Position numbers and translations under genes: made by a program
In this document: in pieces, positions 18,891 through 27,742 of the stretch
Layout: each line of letters opens with the position of its first letter
Numbering within the stretch: position 1 is the stretch's first letter
The notes under the pieces: generated by a model
Databases searched by the model: none
The model's input: only the letters and a program-made list of their open reading frames with translations
Told to the model about the DNA's origin: nothing
Assembly: GCF_004331385.1 (NCBI RefSeq)
Contig: NZ_SJON01000017.1
Location: 36,032-100,031 of the forward strand
Direction: 5' to 3'
From: Enterobacter quasihormaechei
GTDB lineage: Bacteria; Pseudomonadota; Gammaproteobacteria; Enterobacterales; Enterobacteriaceae
Length of the DNA stretch: 64,000 nt

Positions 18891-20519
18891 ATGTTAAATA
18901 AACTAAAAATCTATACCGTAATCAGTCTGATTATCGGCATGATCTCGTGCATGCTGTTTGGCGTTACGGCTTTTTCCGTTTATAACTCGGTGACGATTAA
19001 TAAAAATTTTAAACGCGTTGTGGACGTTAATGACAGCAACGCCTATATGACTAACGCCGCATATAACATTAACTCGGTGGTGGCGAACACGAACGGAATG
19101 ATGCTTCAGACGTCTCTGCATAAACCGCTATCGCCAGAGATGATCAAGCACACCCATAATCTGCTGAAGGAGGCGCGCAAGGAGATGGACGCTTTCGCGC
19201 AGGTGAAATTCAACACCCCGGAAGAGACAAGGGCTGCTGAAGAACTTCGCGCCAAATTTGACCTGGTTTATAACACCGTGCAAACCAAGCTCGGCTACCT
19301 TGAGCGACCGGAAGGATACCCGGGCTCGATGAACGGTGATATGGAACTGCGTACGGAGCTGCGCCAAAAAATTGAGAAGTATTCAGAAATCTCATCTGAC
19401 CGTGGGTACGAATATGTGTCGGTAGCGGAAAGTGGCTACAAGATGATGATTTGGGTAAGCGTGGTGATGATGGCCATCGCGATTTGCGTATTGTTAGCCG
19501 TTCGCTACTGGCTGCGTATTGCGCTTGTGCGTCGGATGGAAACTACCGTTGAGATGCTTCAGCGCGTAGCGGCAGGCGATCTGAGTCATGCCATAGAAGC
19601 CGGCGCTGATAACGAAATTGGCAAAATGCTCAGGGAGCTTGAGAAGATGCGTGTTTCCCTGACCAACACCATCACCGGTATCCGTGAAGGGGTAGTGCAT
19701 ATCCATTCTAACGCCCAGGAGATTGCGCAGGGCAACAGCGACCTTTCCTCCCGTACCGAAGAACAGGCAGCGGCCCTTCAGGAGACGGCAGCCAGCATGG
19801 AGCAAATCAAAACCACCGTACGCCAGAATGCGGATAACGCACATGCGGCACGTAGCCTGGCTGAAGGGGCAAGCATGAATGCCCAAAATGGCGGTGAGGT
19901 GATGGTGAACCTGGAAGCTATCATGGCGCAGATTACCGAAAGCTCCCGTCAGATTGCCGATATTAACGGCGTCATCGACAGTATCGCGAACCAGACCAAC
20001 ATTCTTGCCTTGAACGCGGCGGTTGAAGCCGCTCGAGCGGGAGAGCAGGGGCGTGGCTTTGCGGTTGTGGCGGAAGAAGTGCGTAACCTCGCCAAGCGCA
20101 GCGCCGATGCAGCGAAAGAGATTAATCAGCTGATTAATACCAGCGTGAGCAATATTGATACAGGTTCGCGTCAGGTAAGCCAGGCGAGCGGCGTCATGCA
20201 GGACATTGTGACGTCGGTTGCGGAAGTAACGCAGATTATGGGCGAAATCAGCTCAGCCTCTGACGAGCAAAGTGCGGGTATCAATCAGATATCGCAGGCC
20301 GTGAACGAGATGGATCTGGTGACTCAGCAGAACGCGGCGATGGTGGAAGAAGCGGCCATGGCGGCAGGCAAGCTGGAATCTCAGTCGGACGAGCTTGAGC
20401 AGCTTGTTGCCCAGTTTACCCTGCGAGATGAAAAAGTAGAAAAACGCCATACGCCCGCGCCGGAAAAAATGACGTTGCGTCACGTTGAAAATGATAATGC
20501 ACAGTGGGAAACGTTCTGA
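18891..20519 (+). CDS. Methyl-accepting chemotaxis protein of the Tar/Tsr type
   Basis: The 542-residue receptor has TM1 near residues 8-30, a periplasmic four-helix-type sensor (about 35-185), and TM2 (about 186-206). A HAMP domain (about 207-260) and a long cytoplasmic coiled coil follow, with the highly conserved signalling tip at about 366-400 (NQTNILALNAAVEAARAG). It ends in QWETF, a variant of the NWETF pentapeptide that tethers CheR and CheB. The arginine-rich ligand motif of Tar and Tsr is not obvious, so the ligand is unknown. It is the only receptor in the locus and presumably signals to CheA/CheW at 24.6-27.1 kb. Confidence 0.93.
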   Translation: MLNKLKIYTVISLIIGMISCMLFGVTAFSVYNSVTINKNFKRVVDVNDSNAYMTNAAYNINSVVANTNGMMLQTSLHKPLSPEMIKHTHNLLKEARKEMDAFAQVKFNTPEETRAAEELRAKFDLVYNTVQTKLGYLERPEGYPGSMNGDMELRTELRQKIEKYSEISSDRGYEYVSVAESGYKMMIWVSVVMMAIAICVLLAVRYWLRIALVRRMETTVEMLQRVAAGDLSHAIEAGADNEIGKMLRELEKMRVSLTNTITGIREGVVHIHSNAQEIAQGNSDLSSRTEEQAAALQETAASMEQIKTTVRQNADNAHAARSLAEGASMNAQNGGEVMVNLEAIMAQITESSRQIADINGVIDSIANQTNILALNAAVEAARAGEQGRGFAVVAEEVRNLAKRSADAAKEINQLINTSVSNIDTGSRQVSQASGVMQDIVTSVAEVTQIMGEISSASDEQSAGINQISQAVNEMDLVTQQNAAMVEEAAMAAGKLESQSDELEQLVAQFTLRDEKVEKRHTPAPEKMTLRHVENDNAQWETF

Positions 20520-20532
20520 CACTTGCTGAAGG

Positions 20533-20568
20533 AGAATAATTGGCGTCAGGAGTGCCGCCAATTATTCT
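20533..20568 (+). terminator. Hairpin after the chemoreceptor gene
   Basis: Inverted arms of 13 bases (AGAATAATTGGCG and its complement) enclose a 10-base loop 13 bases after the stop. The T-run is poor, so termination is likely but not certain. Confidence 0.5.
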
Positions 20569-20688
20569 TATCAAGCTGCGAGATGATTAAATTAACAGTA
20601 TGCGCATTTTTATAAAAGCTTATCGCACTTTTTGATTATGTGGTTTCAACTGATAATTGAGAATGTGAAGATTAGGTGGATGAAATGC

Positions 20689-21417
20689 GTGGACGGTATA
20701 TACACAGCTGAAGGGCTGGAGAATAAAACGGCATTGTGGTCAAAATACCATTTTATCGTCAGGCAAGAAGCGCTGCGTTTGCATAAGAGACTGCCTGCCA
20801 ATGTCGAATTAGACGATCTCATACAGGCGGGTTCCATGGGTTTTTTAAGTGCCATTGATAGCTTTGACCCTAAAAAAGGGGTGGCACTTAATGCCTGGAT
20901 CTCACAGCGTGTGAAATGGGCATTAATGGATGAGCTTCGTGAAAGTGATTGGGTTCCACGGCGCGTGCGATCGCATTCGCGAGAAATTGTGTCACTCATT
21001 CAGCAGATCGAACAGGAAAAGGGAGGGGAAGCGACCGAAGCTGATATTGCTGAACGGATGGGCGTTTCGCTAAAGGAGTTTCAGCAGATGCTGGCTGATA
21101 ATAATAGCAGCCAGATGTATTCCATGGATGAGCTTCAGGAGAACTATTCTGACAGTTGGGAGAGTAATGACGGCGAAAATGCACAGCTTAATCCGTTAAA
21201 TGAGGCCATTCAGGAAAACTTGATAGCTAACATTGCTGAGCATATCCGAATGATCCCCAAGCGTGAACAGATGATATTGCAGTTTTATTATCAGCAGGAT
21301 CTGAACATGAAAGAGATTGGATTAATTCTGGGGGTGACGGAAACGCGCGTTAGCCAATTGCACAGTTTAGCGATAAAACGCTTACGAAGCAGAATGGATT
21401 TGTTAGGAAATGAATAA
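20689..21417 (+). CDS. fliA: Flagellar sigma factor sigma28 (FliA)
   Basis: The product is a 242-residue sigma70-family protein (E. coli FliA 239) with region 2 (VELDDLIQAG...), region 3 and region 4 (KEIGLILGVTETRVSQLHSLAIKRLR). The start is placed at a GTG with AGGTGG nine bases upstream, because the predicted VDGIYTAEG then aligns end to end with MNSLYTAEG of E. coli; ATGs at 20680 and further upstream are less likely. It is clearly more divergent than typical Flag-1 FliA (for example GSMGFLSAIDSF). No fliZ follows. It stands alone between the receptor and flhDC, an unusual position. Confidence 0.92.
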   Translation: MDGIYTAEGLENKTALWSKYHFIVRQEALRLHKRLPANVELDDLIQAGSMGFLSAIDSFDPKKGVALNAWISQRVKWALMDELRESDWVPRRVRSHSREIVSLIQQIEQEKGGEATEADIAERMGVSLKEFQQMLADNNSSQMYSMDELQENYSDSWESNDGENAQLNPLNEAIQENLIANIAEHIRMIPKREQMILQFYYQQDLNMKEIGLILGVTETRVSQLHSLAIKRLRSRMDLLGNE

Positions 21418-21515
21418 CATAGCGATAACATTAACAAGATTAACAATATTTCCTGAGTAAAGTTAATTACGTTACGTGATAATTAAGAATCTTTAATAAT
21501 GTGTTTTTTGATAAT

Positions 21516-21542
21516 AAAATCATCATGTTACGATGATTTTTT
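21516..21542 (+). terminator. Terminator after fliA
   Basis: A 9-bp stem (AAAATCATC with GATGATTTT) with a 7-base loop runs directly into a T-run about 100 bases after the fliA stop. It isolates fliA from flhDC. The following stretch (about 21543-21773) is AT-rich and should contain the flhDC promoter. Confidence 0.75.
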
Positions 21543-21773
21543 GCTGCGCGCCGTTTTCTTAAAGCTTGTTAGGAAAATTCTTAATGAATATGATTTCGTC
21601 AGATTTGTGATGTAGCCATCCTTTGGCATTGAAAAGTTTTTCGATAATTTATTGAATCAGCTTGGCTGTATTCAGCGATTATCAATGCCAAAAGACTCTC
21701 TGCATCGACCGGGTAAACATTTTGCCTTAACTATTTAGCCTTGTTTGTGGTTGAAAAACAGTGGGAGCTTTTT

Positions 21774-22124
21774 GTGTCCAATTTTGACGAGTATCTGCAA
21801 AACATTCACGATATTAACCTTTCTTATTTATTACTGGCTCAGCAGCTGATCAGACAGGATAAGTTTGCTGCCAGCTTTCGTCTCGGCTTATCCGAAGGCA
21901 CGATTGATAATTTAAAAGAGTTGTCTTTACCACAGTTGATGAAACTGGCTGCGACCAATCAGTTGATTTGTCGTTTACGTGTTGATGACGAAGTGGTCAT
22001 CGAAAATTTGACGAAAGATTCGCGTATTGAAGCTCTTCAGCAAATTCATACCGGCATCATTTTATCGACAAACTTACTTAATTCGTTAAGCGAGTCCGAT
22101 GCTGCTGTGACGGGAGAAGCATAA
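21774..22124 (+). CDS. flhD: Flagellar master regulator subunit FlhD
   Basis: The 116-residue protein matches E. coli FlhD in length, with the conserved IHDINLSYLLLAQQLIRQDK near the N-terminus and QQIHTGIILSTNLLN near the C-terminus. The start is a GTG preceded by GGGAG with six bases between; an upstream TTG at 21741 would add eleven residues. FlhD4C2 activates class 2 flagellar operons with sigma70. Having flhDC inside the locus distinguishes it from the lateral Flag-2 type, which uses LafK. Confidence 0.93.
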   Translation: MSNFDEYLQNIHDINLSYLLLAQQLIRQDKFAASFRLGLSEGTIDNLKELSLPQLMKLAATNQLICRLRVDDEVVIENLTKDSRIEALQQIHTGIILSTNLLNSLSESDAAVTGEA

Positions 22125-22125
22125 A

Positions 22126-22698
22126 ATGTGCGAGAAAAGTTTATTGCAAGAAATTGAAGAGGTAAATATTGCCATGGGGTTAATAAACCTCGGGGCAAGA
22201 ATGCAGGTTCTGGAATCTGAAACCTCGTTAAGTCGTCGGCGTTTACTGCGCTTGTATAAAGAGTTACGCGGCTGTCCACCTCCAAAAGGGATGCTCCCTT
22301 TTTCTGAGGACTGGTTCATGTCATGGGAGCAGAATATTCACTCTTCCATGTTCTATAACATTTACCTTTATCTTCAGAAAACCGGGGGCGGGCGTCCAAT
22401 TGAAATATTGATGAAAACCTACCGTCTTTATCTGGAGCAGTGTGGTTCCTGCTGCGACGATAAACCTGTTCTGGGGCTCACGCGTGCCTGGACATTATTA
22501 CGCTTTATCGACTGCGGCATTATTTCCCGTAAGGCCTGTAGCGTGTGTTCCGGCGGTTTTATCGTCACGACGGAATTCATCAAAAACCCGTTCACCTGTA
22601 GTTTGTGCAGCCCTCCGTCGCGGGCATTTAAGAAATCGCAGGTCAACCTCAGCGGAATTGCAGGCAATTATGCCACGCCGGAAATTATGACAGCCTGA
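22126..22698 (+). CDS. flhC: Flagellar master regulator subunit FlhC
   Basis: The 190-residue protein (E. coli 192) retains the four zinc-binding cysteines at positions 138, 141, 158 and 161 (CSVC and CSLC), as well as the N-terminal helix-rich part that contacts FlhD and DNA. It starts one base after the flhD stop. Confidence 0.95.
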   Translation: MCEKSLLQEIEEVNIAMGLINLGARMQVLESETSLSRRRLLRLYKELRGCPPPKGMLPFSEDWFMSWEQNIHSSMFYNIYLYLQKTGGGRPIEILMKTYRLYLEQCGSCCDDKPVLGLTRAWTLLRFIDCGIISRKACSVCSGGFIVTTEFIKNPFTCSLCSPPSRAFKKSQVNLSGIAGNYATPEIMTA

Positions 22699-22782
22699 CG
22701 GATGTTCGATGGCAATGCACAGGATGGCGTTTATTCGATGCCACGGCACTCGACATCGGTCAGCGAGTAAAAAGGAGAGAGT

Positions 22783-23679
22783 GTGTTAGTTATCTTTGGC
22801 TATCTTGTTGTTATTGCTACTGTATTTGGTGGGTTCGTGCTGTCTGGTGGTAATCTGCTCGCGCTGTTCCAGCCTTTGGAGTTGTTAATTATCGGCGGTG
22901 CCGGGGTCGGCGCTTTTATTGTTGGTAATAACATCAAATCCCTTAAGGCGACGGGTAAAGCCATCGTGAAGCTGTTCGTGGGGAAACGCTACAACAAAAC
23001 GGTTTATATGGACCTGATGGCGCTTATGTTTTTGCTGCTGTCAAAAAGCCGTGTTCAGGGATTAATGTCACTTGAAAAGGACATTGAAGATCCGGCGGGC
23101 AGCGAAATTTTCAGCGCTTATCCTCGTCTGATGAACGATCCGATGTTAAGCAACTTTATCCTCGATTACTTCCGCCTCATGATCGGCGGGAGTATGAACT
23201 CGCATGAAATCGAAGCGTTAATGGACGAAGAGATTGAAACCTGCGAAGAGGAGCTTGAGGTTCCGGCCCACAGTCTCAATACCGTCGGCGATGCCTTTCC
23301 GGCCTTTGGTATTGTGGCTGCCGTCATGGGGGTAGTGAACGCGCTCGGTGCAGCAGACCGACCAGCAGCCGAGCTCGGAATGCTGATTGGCCACGCGCTG
23401 GTGGGCACGTTCCTCGGAATTTTGATTGCCTACGGGTTTGTTTTACCGCTCGCCACCCTGCTGCGTCAGATGAGTTCCGACCAGGTCAAAATCCTTCAGT
23501 GCATAAAAGTCACGCTGCTCTCCAGTTTAAATGGCTATGCGCCACAAATTGCCGTGGAGTTTGGCCGTAAAACCATTTTCACCAGCGAACGGCCTTCCTT
23601 TGAGGAGCTTGAAGAGCATGTGCGGGAAGTGAAGTCCAGCGCCAGCCTTAAGTCTAAGTCTGCGGATGCCGCCGCATGA
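22783..23679 (+). CDS. motA: Flagellar stator protein MotA
   Basis: This 298-residue membrane protein starts with GTG after a clear AAGGAG site. Residues known to be essential in E. coli MotA are at the same positions: R90, E98, P173 and P222. Four membrane segments are visible. With MotB it forms the proton channel that drives rotation. The last four bases overlap motB. Confidence 0.96.
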   Translation: MLVIFGYLVVIATVFGGFVLSGGNLLALFQPLELLIIGGAGVGAFIVGNNIKSLKATGKAIVKLFVGKRYNKTVYMDLMALMFLLLSKSRVQGLMSLEKDIEDPAGSEIFSAYPRLMNDPMLSNFILDYFRLMIGGSMNSHEIEALMDEEIETCEEELEVPAHSLNTVGDAFPAFGIVAAVMGVVNALGAADRPAAELGMLIGHALVGTFLGILIAYGFVLPLATLLRQMSSDQVKILQCIKVTLLSSLNGYAPQIAVEFGRKTIFTSERPSFEELEEHVREVKSSASLKSKSADAAA

Positions 23680-24581
23680 AAAACGATTCTCCAATCATCA
23701 TTTCGCGCAAGCGAAAGAAGAAAAAGCATGCCCATCACGGGGGTACGTGGAAAATCGCTTACGCCGATTTTATGACCGCCATGATGGCGTTCTTCCTGGT
23801 GATGTGGCTGATCTCTCAGTCCAGTACGGTGCAGCGGGAGATGATCGCCGATTACTTCCGCATGCCGCTTAAGCCATCTATGGCCAATGGAGACAAAACC
23901 AGCCTGAGTGACAGCGTCATCCCCGGCGGCGGTGACGATCTGATGAAGCAGGACGGAGAAGTGGCGAATCATAAGCGGGCGCAGGGCGAGCGGCAGCGCT
24001 GGATGGAGAGCCTGAAAAAGGCCAGAGATAAATTGCAGCAGATGATCGAAACCGATCCGCGGCTCAATAACTTTAAATCCAACATTATGCTGCGTCTTAC
24101 CAACGACGGGTTGCTCATCCAGATCACCGACAGTCAGGATCGCCCGATGTTTAGGGTAGGCAGCGAGCTGCCGGAATCCTATATGAACGGCATCTTACAG
24201 GCACTTGTGCCGCTGTTGCAGGAGTTGCCCAACAAGATCAGTCTTACCGGCCACACCGACTCGCTTCCCTATGCGGGCGGCACCTCCGGGTACAGTAACT
24301 GGGAACTCTCTTCCGGACGCGCCAACGCTGCGCGCCGCGTGCTGGTTAAAGCAGGTCTCGACGATGAGCGTTTTCTTCGCGTGATCGGCACCGGAAGCCG
24401 TATGCCTCTGGAGAACAGCGATCCCTCAAGCCCGGCGAATCGCCGTATTAGCATTTTGGTATTAAGTAAAACCAAAGAACAGGATATCCGTCTGGAGGAC
24501 ACGCGCATGCATCGCCCAGAAAACGTCCTGAACGACACTACGCAGCAGGAGGTAAGAGGGTATACCGATGGACATGAATGA
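23676..24581 (+). CDS. motB: Flagellar stator protein MotB
   Basis: The 301-residue protein has a basic N-terminus and a single membrane helix with the proton-binding aspartate (D31 in ADFMTAMMAFF). A plug/linker follows, then an OmpA-like peptidoglycan-binding domain with TGHTDSLPY and a downstream NRRISILV segment. The absence of sodium-type (PomB) features suggests a proton-driven motor. It overlaps motA by 4 and cheA by 14 bases. Confidence 0.96.
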   Translation: MKNDSPIIISRKRKKKKHAHHGGTWKIAYADFMTAMMAFFLVMWLISQSSTVQREMIADYFRMPLKPSMANGDKTSLSDSVIPGGGDDLMKQDGEVANHKRAQGERQRWMESLKKARDKLQQMIETDPRLNNFKSNIMLRLTNDGLLIQITDSQDRPMFRVGSELPESYMNGILQALVPLLQELPNKISLTGHTDSLPYAGGTSGYSNWELSSGRANAARRVLVKAGLDDERFLRVIGTGSRMPLENSDPSSPANRRISILVLSKTKEQDIRLEDTRMHRPENVLNDTTQQEVRGYTDGHE

Positions 24582-26556
24582 TTTCACCGAGATCTTTTTT
24601 ACCGAAGCGGAAGAGCTGCTGGCCGAGATGGAGAAGCATTTGCTGGAGATTGATGTCGCATCGCCGAACCCTGAACAGGTAAATGCTATTTTTCGCGCAG
24701 CGCATTCTTTAAAAGGCGGGGCAGGAACCTTCGGCTTTAATGCGTTGCAGGAGACCACGCATCTTCTTGAGAACCTGTTTGATCAGGTGCGAGCCGGAGA
24801 GCGCTCGCTTAACCGCACAACCGTTAATCTATTTCTGGAATGTAAAGACATTATGCAAGCGCAACTGGAAGCCTATCAGTCTTCGCAGGAACCTGATGAA
24901 GCGAGCTATCGCTATATTTGTGAAGCCCTGCGCAAGATTGCTCTGGAAGACAAACATGCCCAGATGGCAGTCGAGTTGCAAGAGCACGCCGCGACGCAGC
25001 AGGGTGCTGCTGAGAGTGAGTCTTTACTCTGCGTGACGTTGAAAAAAATTCCTGAAAGCGAGCGGGCAATGCTTCAGGAAGAGTTATCCCACATGGGAGA
25101 GATTGTCGCGACCGAGAAGGCTGATGATGGCCTGGTGGTTCAGCTGCGCACGAGTGCCTCTGCCGACGATATCTCCGCGGTGCTGTGCTTTGTGCTTGAA
25201 GAGTCGCAAATCCTTATCGAACATGTCGGTCATCCAGCGTCCGTTGAACCGACTCCTCCTGTTGCGCAGAAAGCCCCTGTAGAAGCGGAGCGGTCAGAAC
25301 CTGCGGCGCGACCTGCCGCACCGGCACCAGCCCGCAGTAATAGCCAGGAATCAGGCAGCATTCGCGTGGCGGTCAGTAAAGTCGACCAGATCATTAACCA
25401 GGTGGGTGAGCTGATTATCACCCAGGCGATGCTATCTCAGCTTTCCAAAAAACTTGATCCAGCAAGCTACGATATGCTCTCCAGCTGCGTGGCGCAAATG
25501 GAGCGCAATACGCGCGAGCTTCAGTCCTCAGTCATGTCGATTCGAATGATGCCAATGGATTACGTGTTTAGCCGCTTCCCGCGGCTGGTGCACGATCTGG
25601 GTTCACGCCTGAACAAAGAGGTTGAGCTAACCCTCCGCGGCGGTTCGGCCGAGCTGGATAAGAGCCTGATCGAACGAATTATCGATCCGCTGACCCATCT
25701 GGTCCGTAACAGTCTCGATCACGGCATTGAGCAGAAAGAAGAACGCGCCCTCAAGGGGAAGCCGGTGGTGGGCAATCTTATCCTCTCAGCGGAACATCAT
25801 GGCGGCAATATCATCATTGAGGTGACGGATGATGGCGCCGGACTGAACCGGGAAAAAATCCTCGCCAAAGCCCGCTCCCAGGGAATGAATATCAGCGACA
25901 CCATCAGTGATGAGGATGTATGGATGCTGATCTTCGCCGCTGGATTTTCTACCGCTGAAAGCGTGACGGATGTTTCCGGGCGCGGCGTGGGTATGGATGT
26001 GGTTCGTCGTAACATTATGGCCATGGGCGGCCATGTCGAAGTCCTTTCAAAGCCGGGAGAGGGCACGACGATACGCATTATTCTGCCGCTGACGCTGGCA
26101 ATCCTTGATGGCATGCTGGTGAAAGTTGGACAGGAGATCTATGTTCTGCCGCTCGGCGCGGTAATGGAATCGCTAAGGCCCGGCGAGGATATGCTCTGCC
26201 GCTTCGTTGGGCAGGAGCGCCTGCTGCAAATTCGTGGCGAATATCTTCCGCTGGTGATGCTGCGTCAGCGGCTATCGGTGCCCGGCGAGACCACACCTGA
26301 AGATGGCATTGTGGTGATCGTCCAAAGTGCTGGATGCCGCTACGCCCTGTGGGTCGACCAGCTTATTGGTCAACAACAGGTTGTGGTTAAAAACCTTGAA
26401 CAGAATTATCGCAAAGTACCGGGCGTTTCGGCCGCGACCATTCTCGGTGATGGCAGCGTTGCGCTAATCCTCGACGTGGTTGAACTGTCGACGATGAACG
26501 GACAACAGGAAAACCATGTCAGGCCGACGTTCGGCAAACAAGGAGTAACAGCATGA
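24568..26556 (+). CDS. cheA: Chemotaxis histidine kinase CheA
   Basis: The 662-residue kinase (E. coli 654) has all five domains. P1 carries phosphoacceptor H46 in [11 protein letters not shown] CheY/CheB-docking P2 lies at about 150-225, a Pro/Ala-rich linker at about 225-255, dimerisation domain P3, then the HATPase P4 with NSLDHG and GRGVGMD motifs, and a CheW-like P5. P2 is retained although no cheY or cheB is encoded nearby, so the kinase is built to use response regulators from another locus. It overlaps both neighbours. Confidence 0.96.
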   Translation: MDMNDFTEIFFTEAEELLAEMEKHLLEIDVASPNPEQVNAIFRAAHSLKGGAGTFGFNALQETTHLLENLFDQVRAGERSLNRTTVNLFLECKDIMQAQLEAYQSSQEPDEASYRYICEALRKIALEDKHAQMAVELQEHAATQQGAAESESLLCVTLKKIPESERAMLQEELSHMGEIVATEKADDGLVVQLRTSASADDISAVLCFVLEESQILIEHVGHPASVEPTPPVAQKAPVEAERSEPAARPAAPAPARSNSQESGSIRVAVSKVDQIINQVGELIITQAMLSQLSKKLDPASYDMLSSCVAQMERNTRELQSSVMSIRMMPMDYVFSRFPRLVHDLGSRLNKEVELTLRGGSAELDKSLIERIIDPLTHLVRNSLDHGIEQKEERALKGKPVVGNLILSAEHHGGNIIIEVTDDGAGLNREKILAKARSQGMNISDTISDEDVWMLIFAAGFSTAESVTDVSGRGVGMDVVRRNIMAMGGHVEVLSKPGEGTTIRIILPLTLAILDGMLVKVGQEIYVLPLGAVMESLRPGEDMLCRFVGQERLLQIRGEYLPLVMLRQRLSVPGETTPEDGIVVIVQSAGCRYALWVDQLIGQQQVVVKNLEQNYRKVPGVSAATILGDGSVALILDVVELSTMNGQQENHVRPTFGKQGVTA

Positions 26557-27056
26557 CCCAAACAACGACAAAGCCTGCTGGCGCGGACGCCATTGCGCAG
26601 GAGTACCTGGTTTTTCGTCTCGGTAACGAAGAATATGGGATCGACATTCTGAAGGTGCAGGAAATACGTGGATGCGATAGCGTTACCCGCATCCCGAACG
26701 CGCCAGGTTTTATCACCGGCGTGACCAACCTGCGCGGTGTGATAGTGCCAATAGTTGATCTCCGTGTGCGCTTCAGTCTGCCTGACGTTCAGCAGGATGA
26801 CAGTACGGTGGTGATCATTCTTAACCTCAATAATCGCGTTGTGGGAATTGTGGTAGACGGTGTGGTTGACGTGCTGTCGATGGAAATGGACCAGATTAAA
26901 CCGACGCCGGACTTCGCATCCATGCTATCAAGCCGTTATCTTCTTGGGCTTGGTGTGATGGAAAACAGAATGATCATCCTGGTCAATATCGAAATGCTGC
27001 TTAGTCGTGAGGAGATGGATATGGTGGATTCGATGCTGGAAACTAGCATGGCCTAG
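26553..27056 (+). CDS. cheW: Chemotaxis coupling protein CheW
   Basis: The 167-residue protein equals E. coli CheW in length and contains the [11 protein letters not shown] and [18 protein letters not shown] segments of the family. It couples receptors to CheA. The ATG overlaps the cheA stop (ATGA). It is the last gene of the flagellar locus; the next sequence is the ssrA-type terminator repeat about 90 bases on, and the tar/tap-cheRBYZ genes that follow cheW in E. coli are missing. Confidence 0.96.
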   Translation: MTQTTTKPAGADAIAQEYLVFRLGNEEYGIDILKVQEIRGCDSVTRIPNAPGFITGVTNLRGVIVPIVDLRVRFSLPDVQQDDSTVVIILNLNNRVVGIVVDGVVDVLSMEMDQIKPTPDFASMLSSRYLLGLGVMENRMIILVNIEMLLSREEMDMVDSMLETSMA

Positions 27057-27142
27057 CCAGACGTTTAGCCACCGCCATCATAGAGAAGGGTATCCGCTTG
27101 CCTTGCGTGAGCGGATTTCAGCGTCAAGGGATTTATTGAAGA

Positions 27143-27242
27143 CACAAAAAAGCCCGCAGGGCTTGCGCCGTGCGGGCTTTCAGGACTTCATCGGATGACT
27201 CTGGTAATCACCGATGGAGAATTTTGGTGGGCTGGCGGAGTC
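27143..27242. repeat. Left copy of the ssrA 3'-flank (attachment-site duplication)
   Basis: This stretch aligns with 37185-37275 over about 100 bases with small gaps. It contains an ssrA-type terminator (about three mismatches in 38 bases) and then TTTGGTGG and GCTGGCGG, which correspond to the 3' end of tmRNA. It therefore marks the far end of the element inserted at ssrA. Read on the minus strand, it resembles the native E. coli sequence downstream of ssrA as I remember it, so it is probably the original flank displaced by the insertion. Confidence 0.7.
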
Positions 27243-27300
27243 TGAATAAATTTCTCAATGTATTAAATATAAAGGACTTTTTCGTATTCAACTTTCAGTT

Positions 27301-27323
27301 GTGTACCTAAACGTGTACCAATT
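27301..27323. promoter_or_regulatory. Candidate integrase arm-type binding site (left)
   Basis: GTGTACCTAAACGTGTACC followed by AATT recurs with one mismatch at 37121-37143, close to the other end of the element. A pair of such sites near both ends fits tyrosine-integrase arm sites. Confidence 0.5.
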
Positions 27324-27428
27324 ATGAAATGTCATAGTAATACGATCCCTCTTTAGAAATGTGTCACCTTTTTCATGTGGTCTTTTTTTTAAACAATAAG
27401 CACAGAAAAAAAAGTTTTTTTGCATTTA

Positions 27429-27690
27429 ACTGTTCACACTGTTCACCTTGATTATTTTTCATTTAATATCAATTTGTTAGGTGGTGATGGGTTGGTGAAG
27501 AGTGAACAGTCGACTCTTCACCTTTGTGATTTTTGCTCGTTCTGGATCCGTCCGCTCAGGCGATGCGCAGGGTAATAAAAAGTTTTTTCAGGTTTTATTG
27601 TTCACACTGTTCACCTTTGGTTTTTTTTCAATGATTTCATGTTGATACAGGGTGAATATACGGTGAAGGGGGAACAGTGGATTGTTCACC
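27429..27690. other. P4-type crr: iteron cluster for the alpha protein
   Basis: About ten copies or near-copies of the decamer GGTGAACAGT, in both orientations, lie here just past the end of the alpha gene. Exact inverted copies occur at 27438-27447 and 27606-27615. P4 alpha binds this decamer, and P4 needs both ori and a second cis region (crr) about 4 kb away. The spacing to the second cluster at 31.7 kb fits that pattern. Confidence 0.75.
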
Positions 27691-27742
27691 TTGTGGCAAT
27701 GGCCAGAAAGGAAAAGACCGGCTGTTGCCGGTCTGAGTGAGG

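Noticed and set aside
1..27056. Lateral Flag-2 type flagellar system
   Set aside because: The locus has flhDC, full two-domain FlgJ, ordinary fliC/fliA and cheA-cheW, and no lafK-like regulator in the window.
27429..27690. Possible CRISPR array suggested by repeated short motifs
   Set aside because: The repeats are 10-base iterons in both orientations with irregular spacing and no cas genes, as in a P4 replication region.
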